A stretch of 64,000 bases of DNA from Desmodesmus armatus. Taxonomy: Eukaryota > Chlorophyta > Chlorophyceae > Sphaeropleales > Scenedesmaceae. Both the position numbers and the translations under genes were made by a program. This document shows positions 10,552 to 23,313 of this stretch, piece after piece (within the stretch, counting starts at the first letter, position 1; every line of letters begins with the position of its first letter). Below the pieces are notes generated by a model. It did not search any database and had not been told where the DNA came from. It saw only the letters and a list, made by a program, of their open reading frames with translations. Location of the stretch: NCBI GenBank assembly GCA_007449985.2, contig VIIQ02000086.1, forward strand, positions 124,001 to 188,000, written 5' to 3'.

Positions 10552-11333
10552 TTGCACGACACAGGCACAGCCGCCAGCACCAGCCACAACCCTGTTGGCA
10601 ATGTGTCACGTGTCGCAGCGACTAAGGAAGGTGCACGGACAAAGAAGCACTGGCAAGGACAATTGGTAACCCTCCGTCAGTATCACACTGCGAAGCCATG
10701 CTTGCTCAACAGACAGGGCTGCAAACAGTGTTGCAATGTGTCGTATGTTGAAGCGACTGAAGAAGCTGCAAGGACCAAATAGCACTCACAACCACACTGA
10801 GTGGCAGCCTTTCATCCATATGACACTGCACAGTCATGCTTCACATCACCAGTCATACAATGTGCACACGCCACAGCCTGATGTAGCACACGGCTTCCAA
10901 CACACGCCACAGCAGCACAGACGCATGCATGCCGTCCCATTTGTCCCACCTGAGGAGCACGATGCCCCCAAACAGAGGCGATCCAGCTTGATCCTGGAGT
11001 TCAGTTGTAGCTTGAGAGCTGCAGCTTATGAGCTACAGCTGATCAGCAGTCTACGTGTACATGGCTCCAGTCACTAGCCATGCCGTCCATGGCCACACTG
11101 ACAGCCATGTTATGCACGGCTGCCATCCTACCGCCCAGGATCTGTCAGGCGGCAGGTTGGCACCGCCCATAGTGCAGCATCGCTTGCACACACACGAAAC
11201 CATGGCACACTGTGTCCAGGCCAGCACAACCACCGGAGTGCTGTTTCCCACACTGCTGCTGCTGCTGGTGCTGCCGCCGACACACACACTGTCGGCAGAC
11301 AGGCCTGCTCTGACTGACATCGACACTGCCTGA
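10552..11333 (+). other. arm-specific small ORFs (unverified), right arm
   Basis: Mirror images of the left-arm ORFs. 11055-11333 (92 aa, MYMAPVTSHAVHG...) stays open, whereas the counterpart of the 151-aa frame is interrupted by a stop (ttggtaacc near 10660), leaving 10736-11077. Two tandem diverged repeats begin at about 10599 (caatgtgtcacgtgtcgca) and 10734 (caatgtgtcgtatgttgaa). The interruption argues against a conserved long protein; the 92-aa frame remains possible. Confidence 0.3.
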
Positions 11334-12174
11334 GAGCTCAAACCCCAAGCTCAACGAGTCGGGAGCTTACGGCAGCCCCAACACTATATGAGCATATATA
11401 TGTATACTGTGCTGCATACATCTGTGTGTATGCACACCACAGCACAGCAAGATGAAATAGAGCTACTGGCCTACTCCTATCGACATCAGCACGAGCACAC
11501 AGCCTGCTCAAGAGACTCCCCAACATGACGCAACAGCGCCATTGGGTGCATCACTCAGTGACAGAGAGTGGCACTGGTGTGCACACGGGCATTGTTACTG
11601 TCACGGAGTAGCCAGACAGTACTCAGTGCTACTTGCAGAGGAGCGTGCAACATGGGAACTATTGGCAGCAGCAGGCGCCTTGGTACCGGCCAGCCAACCT
11701 AGCCGCTGCTTGGAAAGAGATGACAAGTGACATCAAATAGCAAGCAAGATTGATGGGCACTGTGGCAGATGTGCAACACCAAGGGGTGCTCAAGGTGTGC
11801 AAATGGTGCTCAAGGTGTGCAGATGGTGCATGCATGGCAACAGCGGCCATGTTCAGATATCCCATGAGGGAGCTCAGGGAATGTGGCAGCAGGCAACCTC
11901 AAATATCTCACAACAAGAGCAGACAGAGAAAAAAAGAGCAGACACAAACATGCCATCACTGCGCTAGTGCTCAACCCTTGCAATCTCAGGGTACCAGGCA
12001 GGAAGGACGCTGGCGCGACCTTGCACACACCCACTGCAATGCCAGCAAGTAGAAAAGTCAAAACGGGACACACCAAACCGTGACACACACAAGCTCTCAA
12101 TAGGGATACACACACGACACTGCGAGTGCGCAGGGATCACCACAGCGCTGCAACAGGAAACACAACACACACTC

Positions 12175-15100
12175 TCATGCAGAGCCGCGCAGCATGCGCT
12201 TGGCTGCCTTCTGCTCCTTGGTGGGCACCTGCACATCCCAGACCAGACCCACTGCTTCAAGCAGCCGTATGAGGCAGTAGTTCGCGTCAAACTCCCACCA
12301 CTCCAGGCCGTGGGCGGCAGACCACTGGAAGGCATGGTGGTTGTTGTGCCAGCCCTCGCCGCCACCAAGCAGCCCCATCACCCAGTTGTTGGTTGAGAGG
12401 TCGCCTGCAGCATGCATACGGCAAGGACAGCCAGCTGGGTTAGAAAGCACCGGCTGATCAAGCTGCCAGCGGGGACTCCCCGGGTGTTTGTGTTGATGGC
12501 ATGCAATGTGTTGATGGAGGAGCTGGTGAAAGCAAGATCTCTGGCTGCAATGAGGCGGCTGAGTGGGGATGGAGCTCAGGACAATCCAGCAGCAATGCTT
12601 GCAAGACACTGCCACCAAAGATACTACACATAACCACCATCAGGGCTGCATGCAGCGCGCTCCAGCTGTCAGCAGCCCTGACATGTCCAGCTCAACGGCT
12701 CGGCCACAGGCGGCCCACTTGCATGCAAACATTTTCTGCTTTGCTGACTGAACAACAGTTTGAGAATGCTCGGGCAGTGATGCAAGCGGGGGTGATGCGC
12801 TTGCGGACGTCAAAGCCTTGATTGGCCTGAACCCTACCTGTGTTGTAAGTCTGGTAGCCCCAAAGATGGCAGGCGCTGTTTATGAGGAAAGTCACCTGCA
12901 GGGGATGGTGCATGGCAACACAACAGGTACGCATTACAGAGCTATGCAACACCCTGATTGGCACACTGGTACTACCTGGCAAGTGGCTCAAGCATGCGGC
13001 CAAGGTTCCCCGCGTGCTGCACTGCACTGCAGCCTCTGGGACTGTCACGGTGTTTGGGGCACAACGGCTGTCTCAGCGTAAGTGTTAGGCCAGCAGCCTC
13101 GGCCAGAGCATGCAGCACAAGCCCTGCTGAGCAAGTCCAGTGAGCCAACAGACACCACACGAATGCCATCACGTAAACTGCTCACAGGCTGCGACAGCTA
13201 ACACTTGGCGGACGCTCAGCACTGACACAAGGACTCACTTGCCAGCCATATGCGATGGGGAAGGCCAGTGTCCAGATCATGATGTCCATTCCAAAGAACA
13301 CCTGTGCATGTGACAGCAGGGCAGTGAATGACGACACACCATCAACATCACAAGCCGTCGGTGCTGTGATGGGCCAGGGGCTGTGCAGTGGCACACAGCT
13401 ACACACTTCAAGAGGCACAGCAGCGTGGTGGCGTCATATGCAAGTGGCGCTTATGAAGGATCGGCATGTTGGGAAACCGCAGTGGCACGTGCGCTTGTTG
13501 GTTCGTTGCTGTACGCGTGCTGCTTGTAAGAGCATCAACATGCCATGCTGATGATGCCATCCATACAGTGCATAGTACAGGGCTGGTCGACAGTGATTGC
13601 AGGGAGGGGCCCGCTTTGAGAGCACACCCCATGGCGGCAAGGGGTGCAGGGGCTATTGCTGCAACAAAAAAACCTTCTGCAGCAGCCCTGCAGCCCTTAC
13701 ATATGTCAGCATCTGGCGAACTACCAGCTGCCAGAACCAGGTTGACTCCATGAAGCGGTAAAAGGGCTGGCTTGTCAGCTCGGGTACGTTGCTGTGGTCC
13801 AGGAGAGGCCGCTCAACACATGCCTGCATGCATATCAACAGACGAACGAGGGGCCAGTGTGAGAGCAAGCTTGCATCTGCAGAGGGGCTGTCACATCGAG
13901 GCGATAAGCTGCTTGTTGTGTGAACGCACAAGGTGTGTTGATGACACATCAGAAGGTGTCACGAGTGCAGCACTGTTGTCAGCACCTGCTGCTGGATCTT
14001 CTGTGACAGATCTCGTGTGACAGATCTCATACTGCACTATCACACATACATGCATGGGGTTGGCCGCTGCTGGCTAAACAGCAAGGCTGCAAGCACAGCA
14101 CTGGGCTGTCCGCGCAGCAGGTGCGCACCTTGTAGTCAACAAACCAGCCCATGTGGCTCCACCAGAAACCCTCGTAGGGTGAGTGGGGGTCCAGGGGGGT
14201 GTCTGTGTGGAGGTGATGGTAGCGGTGGTTGCTCACCCTGCACATCGTGCCACGACAGACAACTTGTCTGTTGAACAGCGCACATGGTTACAAATGAGGG
14301 TCGCCCTCTGACGGCGTCACACAGGGCTCACCATGATGGCTGCACATACCAAACACATGCAGTTCCCTTTGAGCAGGATCGGCACCCTCAATCTCGTCAA
14401 CAGGTGGCCCAGGTGTTTCAATGATAGGACTTGGCAGCACAGGACAGCCTGACCACAGCCCCTGTTATGATGTGTGGCATCTTGTAATTGCTTCACTCCA
14501 GACAGGGTTGTACATAGCTCAGTGGTCAACCACAATGCGGCACTCACCACTCGATTGGACCACCCTGACCAGCCTGGGCACCCAGCCATGCTGCAAAGTA
14601 CTCCTGCAAGCCACAAACAGAGGCACAGCATTGTCAAAGGTGCTGACCAGCAAACCACAGTGGAGCTGCACAGCACACCGGTAAACATACCGGTCAACGT
14701 ACTGGGGCCACAGATGTAGAGCGACAAGACAATCACCTTGTGTTTTGATTGACATCTTGCATGATGTTTGGGCTGCTCCTGCTGCTGCGGTTCTTGCAGC
14801 AATGTCTGTTACTGCCGCTGCTGCACCGCCTGCGCCCCACCCTGATTTGGCCCAACTGCAGTGCCCTGCTGCGGCACTCAACCGACTCGCGCCCACTTCG
14901 ATATGCTTGCACATTGGTGCAACATGTTCTGCCTGCAGGCTCACGAGGATGCTGTTCTTCCCTCTCTGCCTAGGCCTTGTGCCTAGGCCTTGTGGTGCAC
15001 ACGTCATGTCACTACACACAGACATGTTGAGTCTGCTTGCAGCCACTCACCAGCCACTTGTATGTCTTGAAGCTCCTGTGTGTGAGCATCCGGTGGTAGC

Positions 15101-15891
15101 CGAAGCAAACGCCAATGTTGGTAAACACAAAGACAGCCGCGCCGAGGGCCACATTGCGCCAGGAGAGGTAGTAATAGAAGCCCAGCTGCAGCAGGACAGC
15201 AGCAAAAAAAAGTGACAGCAGCAAGATGGACTGGGTGAGCACCTGTCGATCTACAGTCAAACGACCTAGCGGGACTGGGACTCAGTTTAACAATCCATGG
15301 TCCGGAGCTGCTTTCGGCATGTCTCATGTGGGTCATCCACGTGCACACTTGCAGCTGTATCCATGCGCAGCATGCTGTGTTGTGTGCAGGGTGCAGCTGC
15401 ATCCTGGGGCCTTACCAGTGCCAGGGCATACAGCTCAATGGTGCCCAACCAGCGCTGGTAGTATGTCTGCTTCATCCTCCAGTCCACCTCTGTCCTGCTG
15501 ATGGTGCTGGGCTCAATGGCCAGCAGGGGCCTCTCAGCCCTCTTGGCGTAGATGCCATCAGTGAATGGGACCAGCTTGGCACCTGGCACCTGGCCCTGGG
15601 CCTCCTTGCTGGGCTTGGGATGGGCGTTCCTCAGCACGGCACGGTCTGCAGAGCAGCAGCGTAGCAGCACACAGCAGGCCATGTATGGCTCGAGCAGCTG
15701 CAGGCAGCCCATTCCATTTAGGGCAGGGGGACACCCAAGGAAGGTGGGAGATGAGCGACTGGTCGCAGAGTGAGACTGTTGCTGAGAGCTGCAGGCGATG
15801 CCGCAGATCTGGCTGAGTGCTCACCTGTTGTGCCTCTCAGGGCCTTCCATTGCTCGTCAAAGGAGTCCTTGCTCGTAGAAGCCCGGACCAT
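12175..15891 (-). CDS. FAD5: delta-9/FAD5-like acyl desaturase, right copy (intact)
   Basis: Nine exons, all phases closing: 15891-15825, 15645-15416, 15230-15051, 14603-14548, 14237-14129, 13823-13701, 13301-13239, 12895-12838, 12404-12175; 371 aa. His boxes are HRMLTH (FGYHRMLTHRSF), HRYHH (SNHRYHHLHTDTPL) and HNNHH (GGGEGWHNNHHAF), with membrane segments around SILLLSLFFAAVLLQ and GAAVFVFTNIGV. This matches the membrane delta-9 desaturase family, closest to plant FAD5/ADS; plastid or ER placement and exact regiospecificity are inferred. Coding differences from the left copy are mostly conservative (for example FVDYK against LIDSK, TFLINSACH against SFFVNSACH), which suggests selection after duplication. 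It converges with the left copy, and both 3' ends face the spacer. Confidence 0.88.
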
Positions 15892-16640
15892 GGTGACCCC
15901 TGTTGTGGAGGCACACGCAGGGCAGTCACTGAAACTGACCTTCCACTGAGTGTAGGGCTTGAGCTCACAAACCTTGCAACTGCTGGCAGCTGAGTCATGC
16001 TTGGTGTTTGATGAACGAAAGGCAGCCCATTAGCTGCTGGGTCGCTGCCTGGCATCACCCAATGCCTCTACCCATGGGGCCAACACCCCTCCTCCCTCCT
16101 GACAATTACAAAGCCACTGGCAACCCCATGCAGCGCCTGAAACGTTTCCAACACACCTTGTTGTATAAGCTTTCAAGCTGCAATAGCACTGCCGCTGCAG
16201 CTGGCGGGTCTGCGCGTGGGACGACAGCAGGCCCTGCATAACCGACGTTCCACAGTTTGGTGTTCGTGGACTGGAGAGCCTTGCTCCTTCGCTGCTGTAA
16301 CAACAGTCGTACCTCGTAGCTTTTTGGAGCTGTCAATGAGCACCACCGGGCCTGTATGCCAGCTTGATGATGCCCAGGCCAGGGTGCTGCGACTCGATCG
16401 TTGATCTGACGGCATACATGCGGCACACACAGCCTGTAAAGATACTGTCACTGCAACCTGCCGAGGATTTAAGGACCTAGGACTGGAAACCGCAACCAAA
16501 CTTTGGTCAACTATCCTGTTAGATCTCTGGGAGCACGTATCCACCTCAAATAGCTACTGAAAAAGACTTTGTACGCGACACTGTTCTGCTTGTTTGGCTA
16601 CGGGGCTTGGTCTGCTCCCAGCCTGTTCATCGTGAAAAGC

Positions 16641-17091
16641 TCACTAGAAATTCTGGACAGATACTGTCTACGGACCATATCATGGTGTCTTCACATCCTG
16701 GACCCAATGCCGTGACTGCTTTTCGAAGTGATGGTCAACCAAAGTGGTGATGGTCACATGCGGTGGGTGCTGCATGTATCACCCAGTGGCATGTATGTGG
16801 CCTCACAGGAGTCACTCACCCCGCTGACTGCCCATGCCGGTGTCACTGGGTCGCTAAGTCGCCCCAACTATTTCTTTTATCCTTGTATCAAATCTTGCGG
16901 TGCCTGCGGCAGCTGAGGCGCCCAGCTGCTGCATCAGACAACCACCCACTGGGCCAGCACTGCTCAACCACCCGCGTCATCAGCATCCGGTGGCTGCTGC
17001 AGTTGAGGCGCCCAGCCGCTGCTGCATCAGACCCCTACCCAGCACTGCCGACCTGCTGCACATCAGCTGCTGCTAGCTGCCTGCCCTGGCC
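16641..17091. repeat. intergenic with ~90-bp-spaced tandem duplication downstream of HBS1
   Basis: No gene seen. Two copies of a segment beginning gcagctgaggcgcccag / gcagttgaggcgcccag lie at about 16909-16974 and 16999-17049, with small indels. They sit in the 3' flank of HBS1 (stop at 17092) and just outside the right arm of the inverted repeat. Confidence 0.7.
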
Positions 17092-20000
17092 TCACTCCTG
17101 TATCTGTGTGACGATGCCAACAGCCACGGTCCTGCCTCCCTCACGCAGGGCCACCCTGCCGAGGGCCTTGAGGTCAGTGAACACCTCCAGGGGCAACGGC
17201 CGCACAGGGGTCACCTCAACCATGGCAGTCTGCAACACATGGGGTACAGGCAGCGAGCTCAAACGACGGTCCCGAGGCCTGAAGAGCTGGCTCAAATATG
17301 GACTGCAGGCGTTGTGTGCTGTTCGCCAATGCAAAGCAAACCAATGCAAAGCAAGCATTGACAAATATCGATGATTTGCATATTCCACACTCAGCAGCAG
17401 TCGCACACCGCATGTAAACATAGGGTGACTCTCACTCCCGCACAGTTGTGCAGTTGCGTCCAGCACGGTCACAACAGCATGTCCCCACACCCCAGCATGC
17501 ACAAAAGCCCAGCCATTACACCCTCCCACTGCACTGACACTTCCTCACCTGGGCCCCAATCAGGCATCTCGGCCGCTGCTTTGTCACGGCCCCCGTCTTG
17601 ATGTCACACAACGCCACCAGCTGGCTAATCACCCCAGCCTCCCTCGCCGAATGTGTGTGGATGGTCACTGCATGTCCCTTGAGCAGGGGCATCCCCACGT
17701 CCAGCACCAGCACCTGCGCTGTGAACTTCACGGCCAGGCGCACCGGGAACTCTGGGTGGCACAGCACGCAGCCCGAGTGCAGGGCCGATGCATCAACGCC
17801 ACTCAGCACCAGGTCTGCACTGTCTCCTGCCATGGCCAGCTGGCAGTGATCCTGCAGCGCAACAGAGCAGCACAGCAGGACTGTCTATGGGCAGTTCTGA
17901 CATGCCCAAATATGTTCGCACTGGCTGGTTGCAGCCACCAACAGCCTGAACTTGGCATAGAAGACACGCTTTGATTCCTCCTTCACACTGGAGACATGCT
18001 AAGCGCATGGAGTGCAGTGCTTGACAAATGGGTGCAAATGAATGACACCTAGTGCCCTGACAACATCACAATGTCAGCGCCCAGATCAAAACAGCATGGG
18101 GGCTTACCTGGCTGTTGACCTCCAGGCCCTTGACCGAGGCTGTGACATAGCCCGGCACCACCAGCACCTTGCTGCCAGGCCTGAGGGCCCCTGCCTCCAG
18201 CTTGCCACCCACACAGGTGCCACCCTGACGCCCCTTGAACACATCCTGCACAGGGAGACGGACTGGGGCGCCTGCACAGCACGCGGACGCGCAACCAGCA
18301 CGGGTGAAGCTGCTGTGTAAACACACCACCATGCTATGCTGCTACGGCAACTGAGGGTTGGATGAATGCATGTGGTATGCATCGCACGGCTTATGTGACT
18401 CATGGGAGCCCCTAGAAAACAGCCACACAGTCACATAATGAGGCATGCTGTCGACAAGTGTGCACACGTGTGTGCCGAAGGGCCGCTGCCGCACACCTTC
18501 GACACGGCAACCCATATCACACACCTGCATTCCTGGGCTTGGGCACAAAGTTGTCGATGGCCTGGACCAGGGTTGGCCCCTTCCACCAGCTGAGCAGGGG
18601 CTCGCTGGGCGGCTGGTTGAGGTTCTGGCCTGCAGGGCCCACTGCGGGCAGCCACTGCAGGGCTTGCTCCTTGAAGCCAACAGACTTCAGGAAGGGCAGC
18701 AGCTCAGAGCGGATGTACTCAAAGCGCTCCTGCACACAGCAGCGGCAGCAACACAGAGCGTACTGTAAATAGTGCTCTGATTGAAGTTGGGCTAAGCTCT
18801 TGCCACCCCTACTCCTTCTGCTGCACCTCATACATTGCAGAACCTCTCCTGACTCTCAGGGAGCTTCAACCTGGGCTGCGCACCCCATAGCCGATGGTAC
18901 TTGATGCCTACTACACTTGTCATCAAGGTGATAACTACAGCTAACAACTAGATTAGGTGCTGATGGCACAACTGCCCTGCTCACCTGGCTGTAATCACAA
19001 GTGTCCAGTTTACTGATCACCACAGCCAGCTGATCAACACCCAAGCTCTTTGCCAGCTGGGCATGCTCCTTCGTCTGACCGCCAGACGCAGCATCACGGG
19101 CGCCAACGCCCCCCAACATGAACGCGGGAACGCCCGCCCCGTTGCCAGGGGCGCCCATGAACCCTGCCTCAAACCCTCCAGGGGACCCGTCCACCAGCAG
19201 CAGGGCAGCATCTGCGAGCGTAGCCCCTGAGATCATGTTGGGGACGAAGTCACGGTGGCCGGGTGCGTCCAGCAGGGTGACATCGTGCCTGGGGGTCTTG
19301 AAGCGGGCTAGGGCGACGTCGACTGTGACACCACGAGCACGCTCTTCTGGGCGCTCGTCAAGCACCCAGGCCCAGGAGAAGGACGCCTGCAAATCATGCA
19401 GCAACAGCCAGTGGGGCCATGAAGAGACCTCCAGACCGCCATCGCCTGGCTCCGGTCCTGCTGTCCATTTGGTGGGATCCAGTTCACAAGCCGTCGGTAC
19501 CCCCCACACAGCCAGTGCCAAGTGCCTGACCATAGTAGTGTACCAGTCGAAGGCGCAGAAGATATGACAGCAGGCCAACTGCTCCCAAAATTGCATTAAG
19601 AATGCCCTGAAGCTGCGGAGCCGCATCACCCCCCTCACAAGCCCCCTGTTCTCCTCACTTTGCCTGCCTGTGCTGACTCCCTCTGGTTCTTGTGCACCTC
19701 CTTCTGGCTGACCTGGCCCAGGTCGTGAAGCAGCCGGCCCATTAGGGTGGACTTGCCAGCATCCACGTGACCCATCACCACCAGGTGCAGACCACGCCGG
19801 CCAGCAGTGCCGCTGCTGCGCTCTGCTGCAGTGGCCTTGTCAACCTCCCTGCAGGCAGGATGGCACAGCAACAGTCACAGGCACAAGGATTTTATCAGTG
19901 CTCACATCCGGGTTGGCAAAACACCATGAGAGAGGCATGCAGGATGTGTGAAACAGTTGAGAGTCGGGTTCGAGAGGAGTGTATGTGCCTGACTGAGCAT

Positions 20001-21925
20001 GTGCCATGCAGCTCAGTCCCAGCCAGGTCATTTCTGCAGCTCAAGTTGTGAACCCATACTTCTGTCAGGTGTCTTGATGACAACATTGCACTATCCCCTC
20101 ATGTAATTCATGTGAGTGAGCACACATGTAAGTTGCCATAGACCCTCAATGATAGGCTGTCGACGTTCACCACACGCAGAGGCTGAGCCCTGTCAGCACG
20201 AGCACCACTCACTTTGCCAGGTCTGCCGCCATACTGTACTCAGCCAGGGGCCGCCAAGGCACCTTGCCCTTGGCAGCAGCAGCAGCGGCAGCAGCAGCAC
20301 TAGAAGCTTCACTCTGGCTCTCGCTGGTGACAGAGCCATGGACGCTGACATCAGACGCTGCTGCAGCGGCAGCGGCAGCGGCAGCAGCTGCTGCTGACCT
20401 GGGTGACAGGTGCAGTGCATTCAAATCGTGCAGCGCGTCATCTATGCTGTGCTGGATTGCAGGCCTGCTGGCTGCTGCTTGCGCGCGGCTGCTGCCTCCT
20501 GCTGCTGCTTGACGGTAGGCGTCTTGGACGGGGCCAGGGAAATACCCACAGTCGGGCGTCCTACAGCACAAACACACCACACCAAACAGCACAGCACATG
20601 TGAACCGGACGAACAGAAAACACTTCACCAAAAATCAAAGGCATGCATCCCAAAGTCCTGTTGCACTTCTGCTTTCGAGACCAATCAACACCCCCGCCTG
20701 CTGTTGTTTGCAGGCGTCGGCCGAGTCAGGCATCCGCCACGCATTTGCGGTTGGTTGCAGTTGGCAAGCCATGCTCAGCCGTGCTGCCTGGGTGTCACAC
20801 ACCTGAGGGCCCTGCTGCCTTGGCCCTGTCATCAGGTGATGGCGTGCTGAAGTCAAAGCCCGGCTGCTGCGCTGGTGACAGTGGGTAGCTGCCCTGCTTG
20901 TGCACATGCGCCACATGGGTGCTGGCTGCTGCAGTGTGGCACAACAACAGTGCAGCAGACAACAAGCAGCAATGAGAGCTGCTGTACATCCTGCGCTGTG
21001 GCACGCAGCTGTAATTGATTGGTAAGGGACAGCATGATCATAGGTACTGTTGCAGCGACAAGGCATCGACCATCAGAAGCACAACCTATCAAGACGGTGT
21101 GCTGTCAACTGGAGCCAAATTCAGCGCGCCTGCAATTGAGACAGCACCCAGTGCATGTGACGGCTGTGCGCGCTGCTTGCTTGCTTGCTTGTGTGCTTGC
21201 TCAAACAATGAAACCAGGGCAACAGGTACAACCACATGCGATGCTCTCTGACTGTGCCATGTTGTATTGCCTGCAAGGCAAGGGGTGACGCATCAGCTGC
21301 TGTATATTGCATCTGAGTGTCTGTGGGTGTGAGTGTTTGCGCCTACCCCCCCGTTGTGGTCTGCCGTCAGGCCGTAGGGGAGGTGGGTCGCTGAGGCACT
21401 TTGCCATGGCAGATGCACCTGCTGCAGCAGCGGGAGCCATCGGCTTGTGGTGTGCCGCCTGCTTGGCAGCAACCTTGCTGGCCTGAGCCTTGTGGCCGTG
21501 GGAGCCCTGCAACAGTGCAGGAAGCAGGAAACAGTGTCCTTGGCTGACAGGTGACTGGTGCTGGTGCAGTCATGCTGCTTCTGATCAGTACGCTTACTAG
21601 CCAGCTCGGGGATTGCAATGGCAGCAACTGTAACAGTGCCCATTGTAACTCAGCGATCTGCCTGGTGGATTTGCCTTTTGATCGTACAGGTGTGTACGCT
21701 AGGCCGAACGCATGTGAGCAAAGCCCACCCCACCCCCCATCACAGCCCACATTCAGCCGCGCACCCCCCACCCAGGGCCCCCAGTCTGCCTGACTATATG
21801 CAAGCACCCACCTTGCTGTTTCCCGCGACAGTGTCATCGTACTCGTCATACCCCTCATCATAGTCTTCGTCATAATCGTCAAAGTCCTCCTCGTCATAAT
21901 AAGCACCCCCTGCCTTGCGAGACAT
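17092..21925 (-). CDS. HBS1: HBS1-like translational GTPase (ribosome rescue)
   Basis: Ten exons: 21925-21812, 21506-21347, 20925-20799, 20560-20213, 19848-19659, 19386-18985, 18729-18525, 18271-18108, 17851-17549, 17229-17092; about 716 aa. The acidic Tyr/Asp-rich start (SRKAGGAYYDEEDFDDYDED) is typical of HBS1 and unlike EF-1alpha. The GTPase domain has G1 GHVDAGKS, RGVTVD, G3 DAPGH and a GGQTKEHA segment, then two beta-barrel domains ending GRTVAVGIVTQIQE. With Pelota it would release stalled ribosomes in the cytosol. Oddities: G4 reads SKLD instead of NKxD; an insert of about 25 Gly/Ala-rich residues follows G3; Ala tracts are expanded in exon 4. The exon 3 donor is ambiguous; the weaker GTGACA site is the one that keeps frame. 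Confidence 0.9.
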
Positions 21926-22520
21926 CCTGACCTGTCACCCGGCGGCTGTGCTACAAGGTGCTCATAACTGAGTGGTTTCCTTTGGCTGGACGCAATGCGC
22001 GCCAATGTAAGGAAGGCTTGCCAGGCGCCACACCAGGGGTATGTGTGGGGGTGGGGGACAGGCACCCAAGTGCTGCCGACGCCACTAGATGACTACTGCT
22101 CTGGCTTGAATAGATACACCATTCACAGTTACGTTTGCAGAAGAAATTCAGAGGACAATGGGGATATGGGGGGCCCTGCTTTGCTTCCGAAATGATTCTG
22201 ATCTGCACACTACCGTTTTGGGAAGCAGATGCTTTAGGTCCTGGTTTGAGGATGTGATTAGGTTGGGGTAAACAGCAGAGCAGTTGGCCTGAGTGAAGTC
22301 GTCAGGCGCCCTGATTGACGTGACAAGGCAGCGTGCTGGGGCTTATGTGCTTGAACAGCTGACAGGTGGGCCCGCCCAGCCATCGCCATACTATTATCGC
22401 CGAAAACAAGCAAAACTCTGTCTTTTTTCGTCCGACGTCAACGTGCAGGCCCGCTGAGCAAACTCTGCTGTTTGGTCTCCTGACTTGGACTCTGTGCTCC
22501 CTTGGTGTGCACCAGCAACA
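21926..22520. promoter_or_regulatory. HBS1/Ubl bidirectional intergenic region
   Basis: 595 bp between two divergent start codons. No ORF supported by splice structure is seen. It must contain both promoters and 5' UTRs. I see no convincing TATA element. Confidence 0.5.
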
Positions 22521-23313
22521 ATGGATTTGGGACAGCTGGAAGGCACCAGAGAAAGGTTGGCACCCCTGGGAGGCTGGTTCAGCACAGCAGTACCTGAGTG
22601 CATGACCTGCTGTTCTTGGAGGCCGATGGAGCAGCCACTGCATGTCAAGGCAACTTGTGGGGTACCGTCGCAGCTGAACACAGTCGAAGCGGTTGTTGAT
22701 ATCATACACACGCTTCACTGATGCTCCCCATGCCCACCAGTGGGGTCACAGAGCATGACCTGCCCCCTGCCATGACCGCCACCACTGCAGGCAACGGCAG
22801 GAAAGAGAGAGGGAGCAGCTGATGGAAGAGGGGGAGAACTGTCAGCTAGTCATCCAATTGCCGGATGGGAGTCAGCACAGCCACAGCTTCAAGCTCGGGG
22901 CCACGGTTGCATATGTCAAACTGCAAGTGCAGCAGCTGTATGGAGTGCCCATGGAGAAGCAGCACATGCAGACAGGGGGCAAGACACTCATCGACCCATG
23001 TGAGCACAGCTGCTGGCTTGCAGCTGCAAGTATGTTGCTTGTATCTGAGTATCAAGCAGAAGCAGGTCAGCTGGTCGTGTATGTCAGGATGCACAGCTGA
23101 TGCATCATCCATCCACCATCCACCAGCTGCGTGCCCCTGTGTATTCAGCCAAACCTAGCAGGCACAGCTTGTCTGTCTGTGCAGCAGCATCTGCAGCAGC
23201 ACTCAGCCACCATGTTTTCTTGTTGTCTTGTCTGCTGCCATGCAGTGTCCCTGGCTGACTGCCCAGGCATCACACCAGAGGCATCGTGCCTCGTGAAAGT
23301 AACAGAGCTGTGA
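22521..23313 (+). CDS. small protein with C-terminal ubiquitin-like fold
   Basis: Three exons: 22521-22555, 22791-22999, 23246-23313; 103 aa, phases closing. A short charged N-terminal helix (QRQEREREQLMEEGEN) precedes a ubiquitin-like domain: CQLVIQLPDGSQHSHSFKLG, then VAYVKLQVQQLYGVP, TGGKTLIDPLSLADCPGI and a last strand CLVKVTEL. This is the order of a beta-grasp fold. There is no C-terminal di-glycine, so it is not a conjugated modifier. The last two exons are firm; the first exon is the only in-phase choice I found and uses a weak donor (gttggc). Partner and function are unknown. Confidence 0.65.

Larger units (their letters stand above)
10376..16640 (-). repeat. right arm of giant inverted duplication
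   Basis: Reverse-complement partner of 2815-9129. Inner boundary: ggtcgccacgtccccaccg at about 10378-10396 matches the left arm's last block; inward of it the sequences diverge. Outer boundary: homology ends near ttcatcgtgaaaa at about 16640. All nine desaturase exons keep identical lengths and phases to the left copy, except exon 3 (180 nt here, 135 nt left). Confidence 0.9.

Noticed and set aside
3567..16058. Left and right desaturases as one gene or as alleles stacked by assembly
   Set aside because: Distinct indels, different boundaries, unique spacer sequence and a third fragment argue for real paralogous copies, though long reads are needed to be certain.
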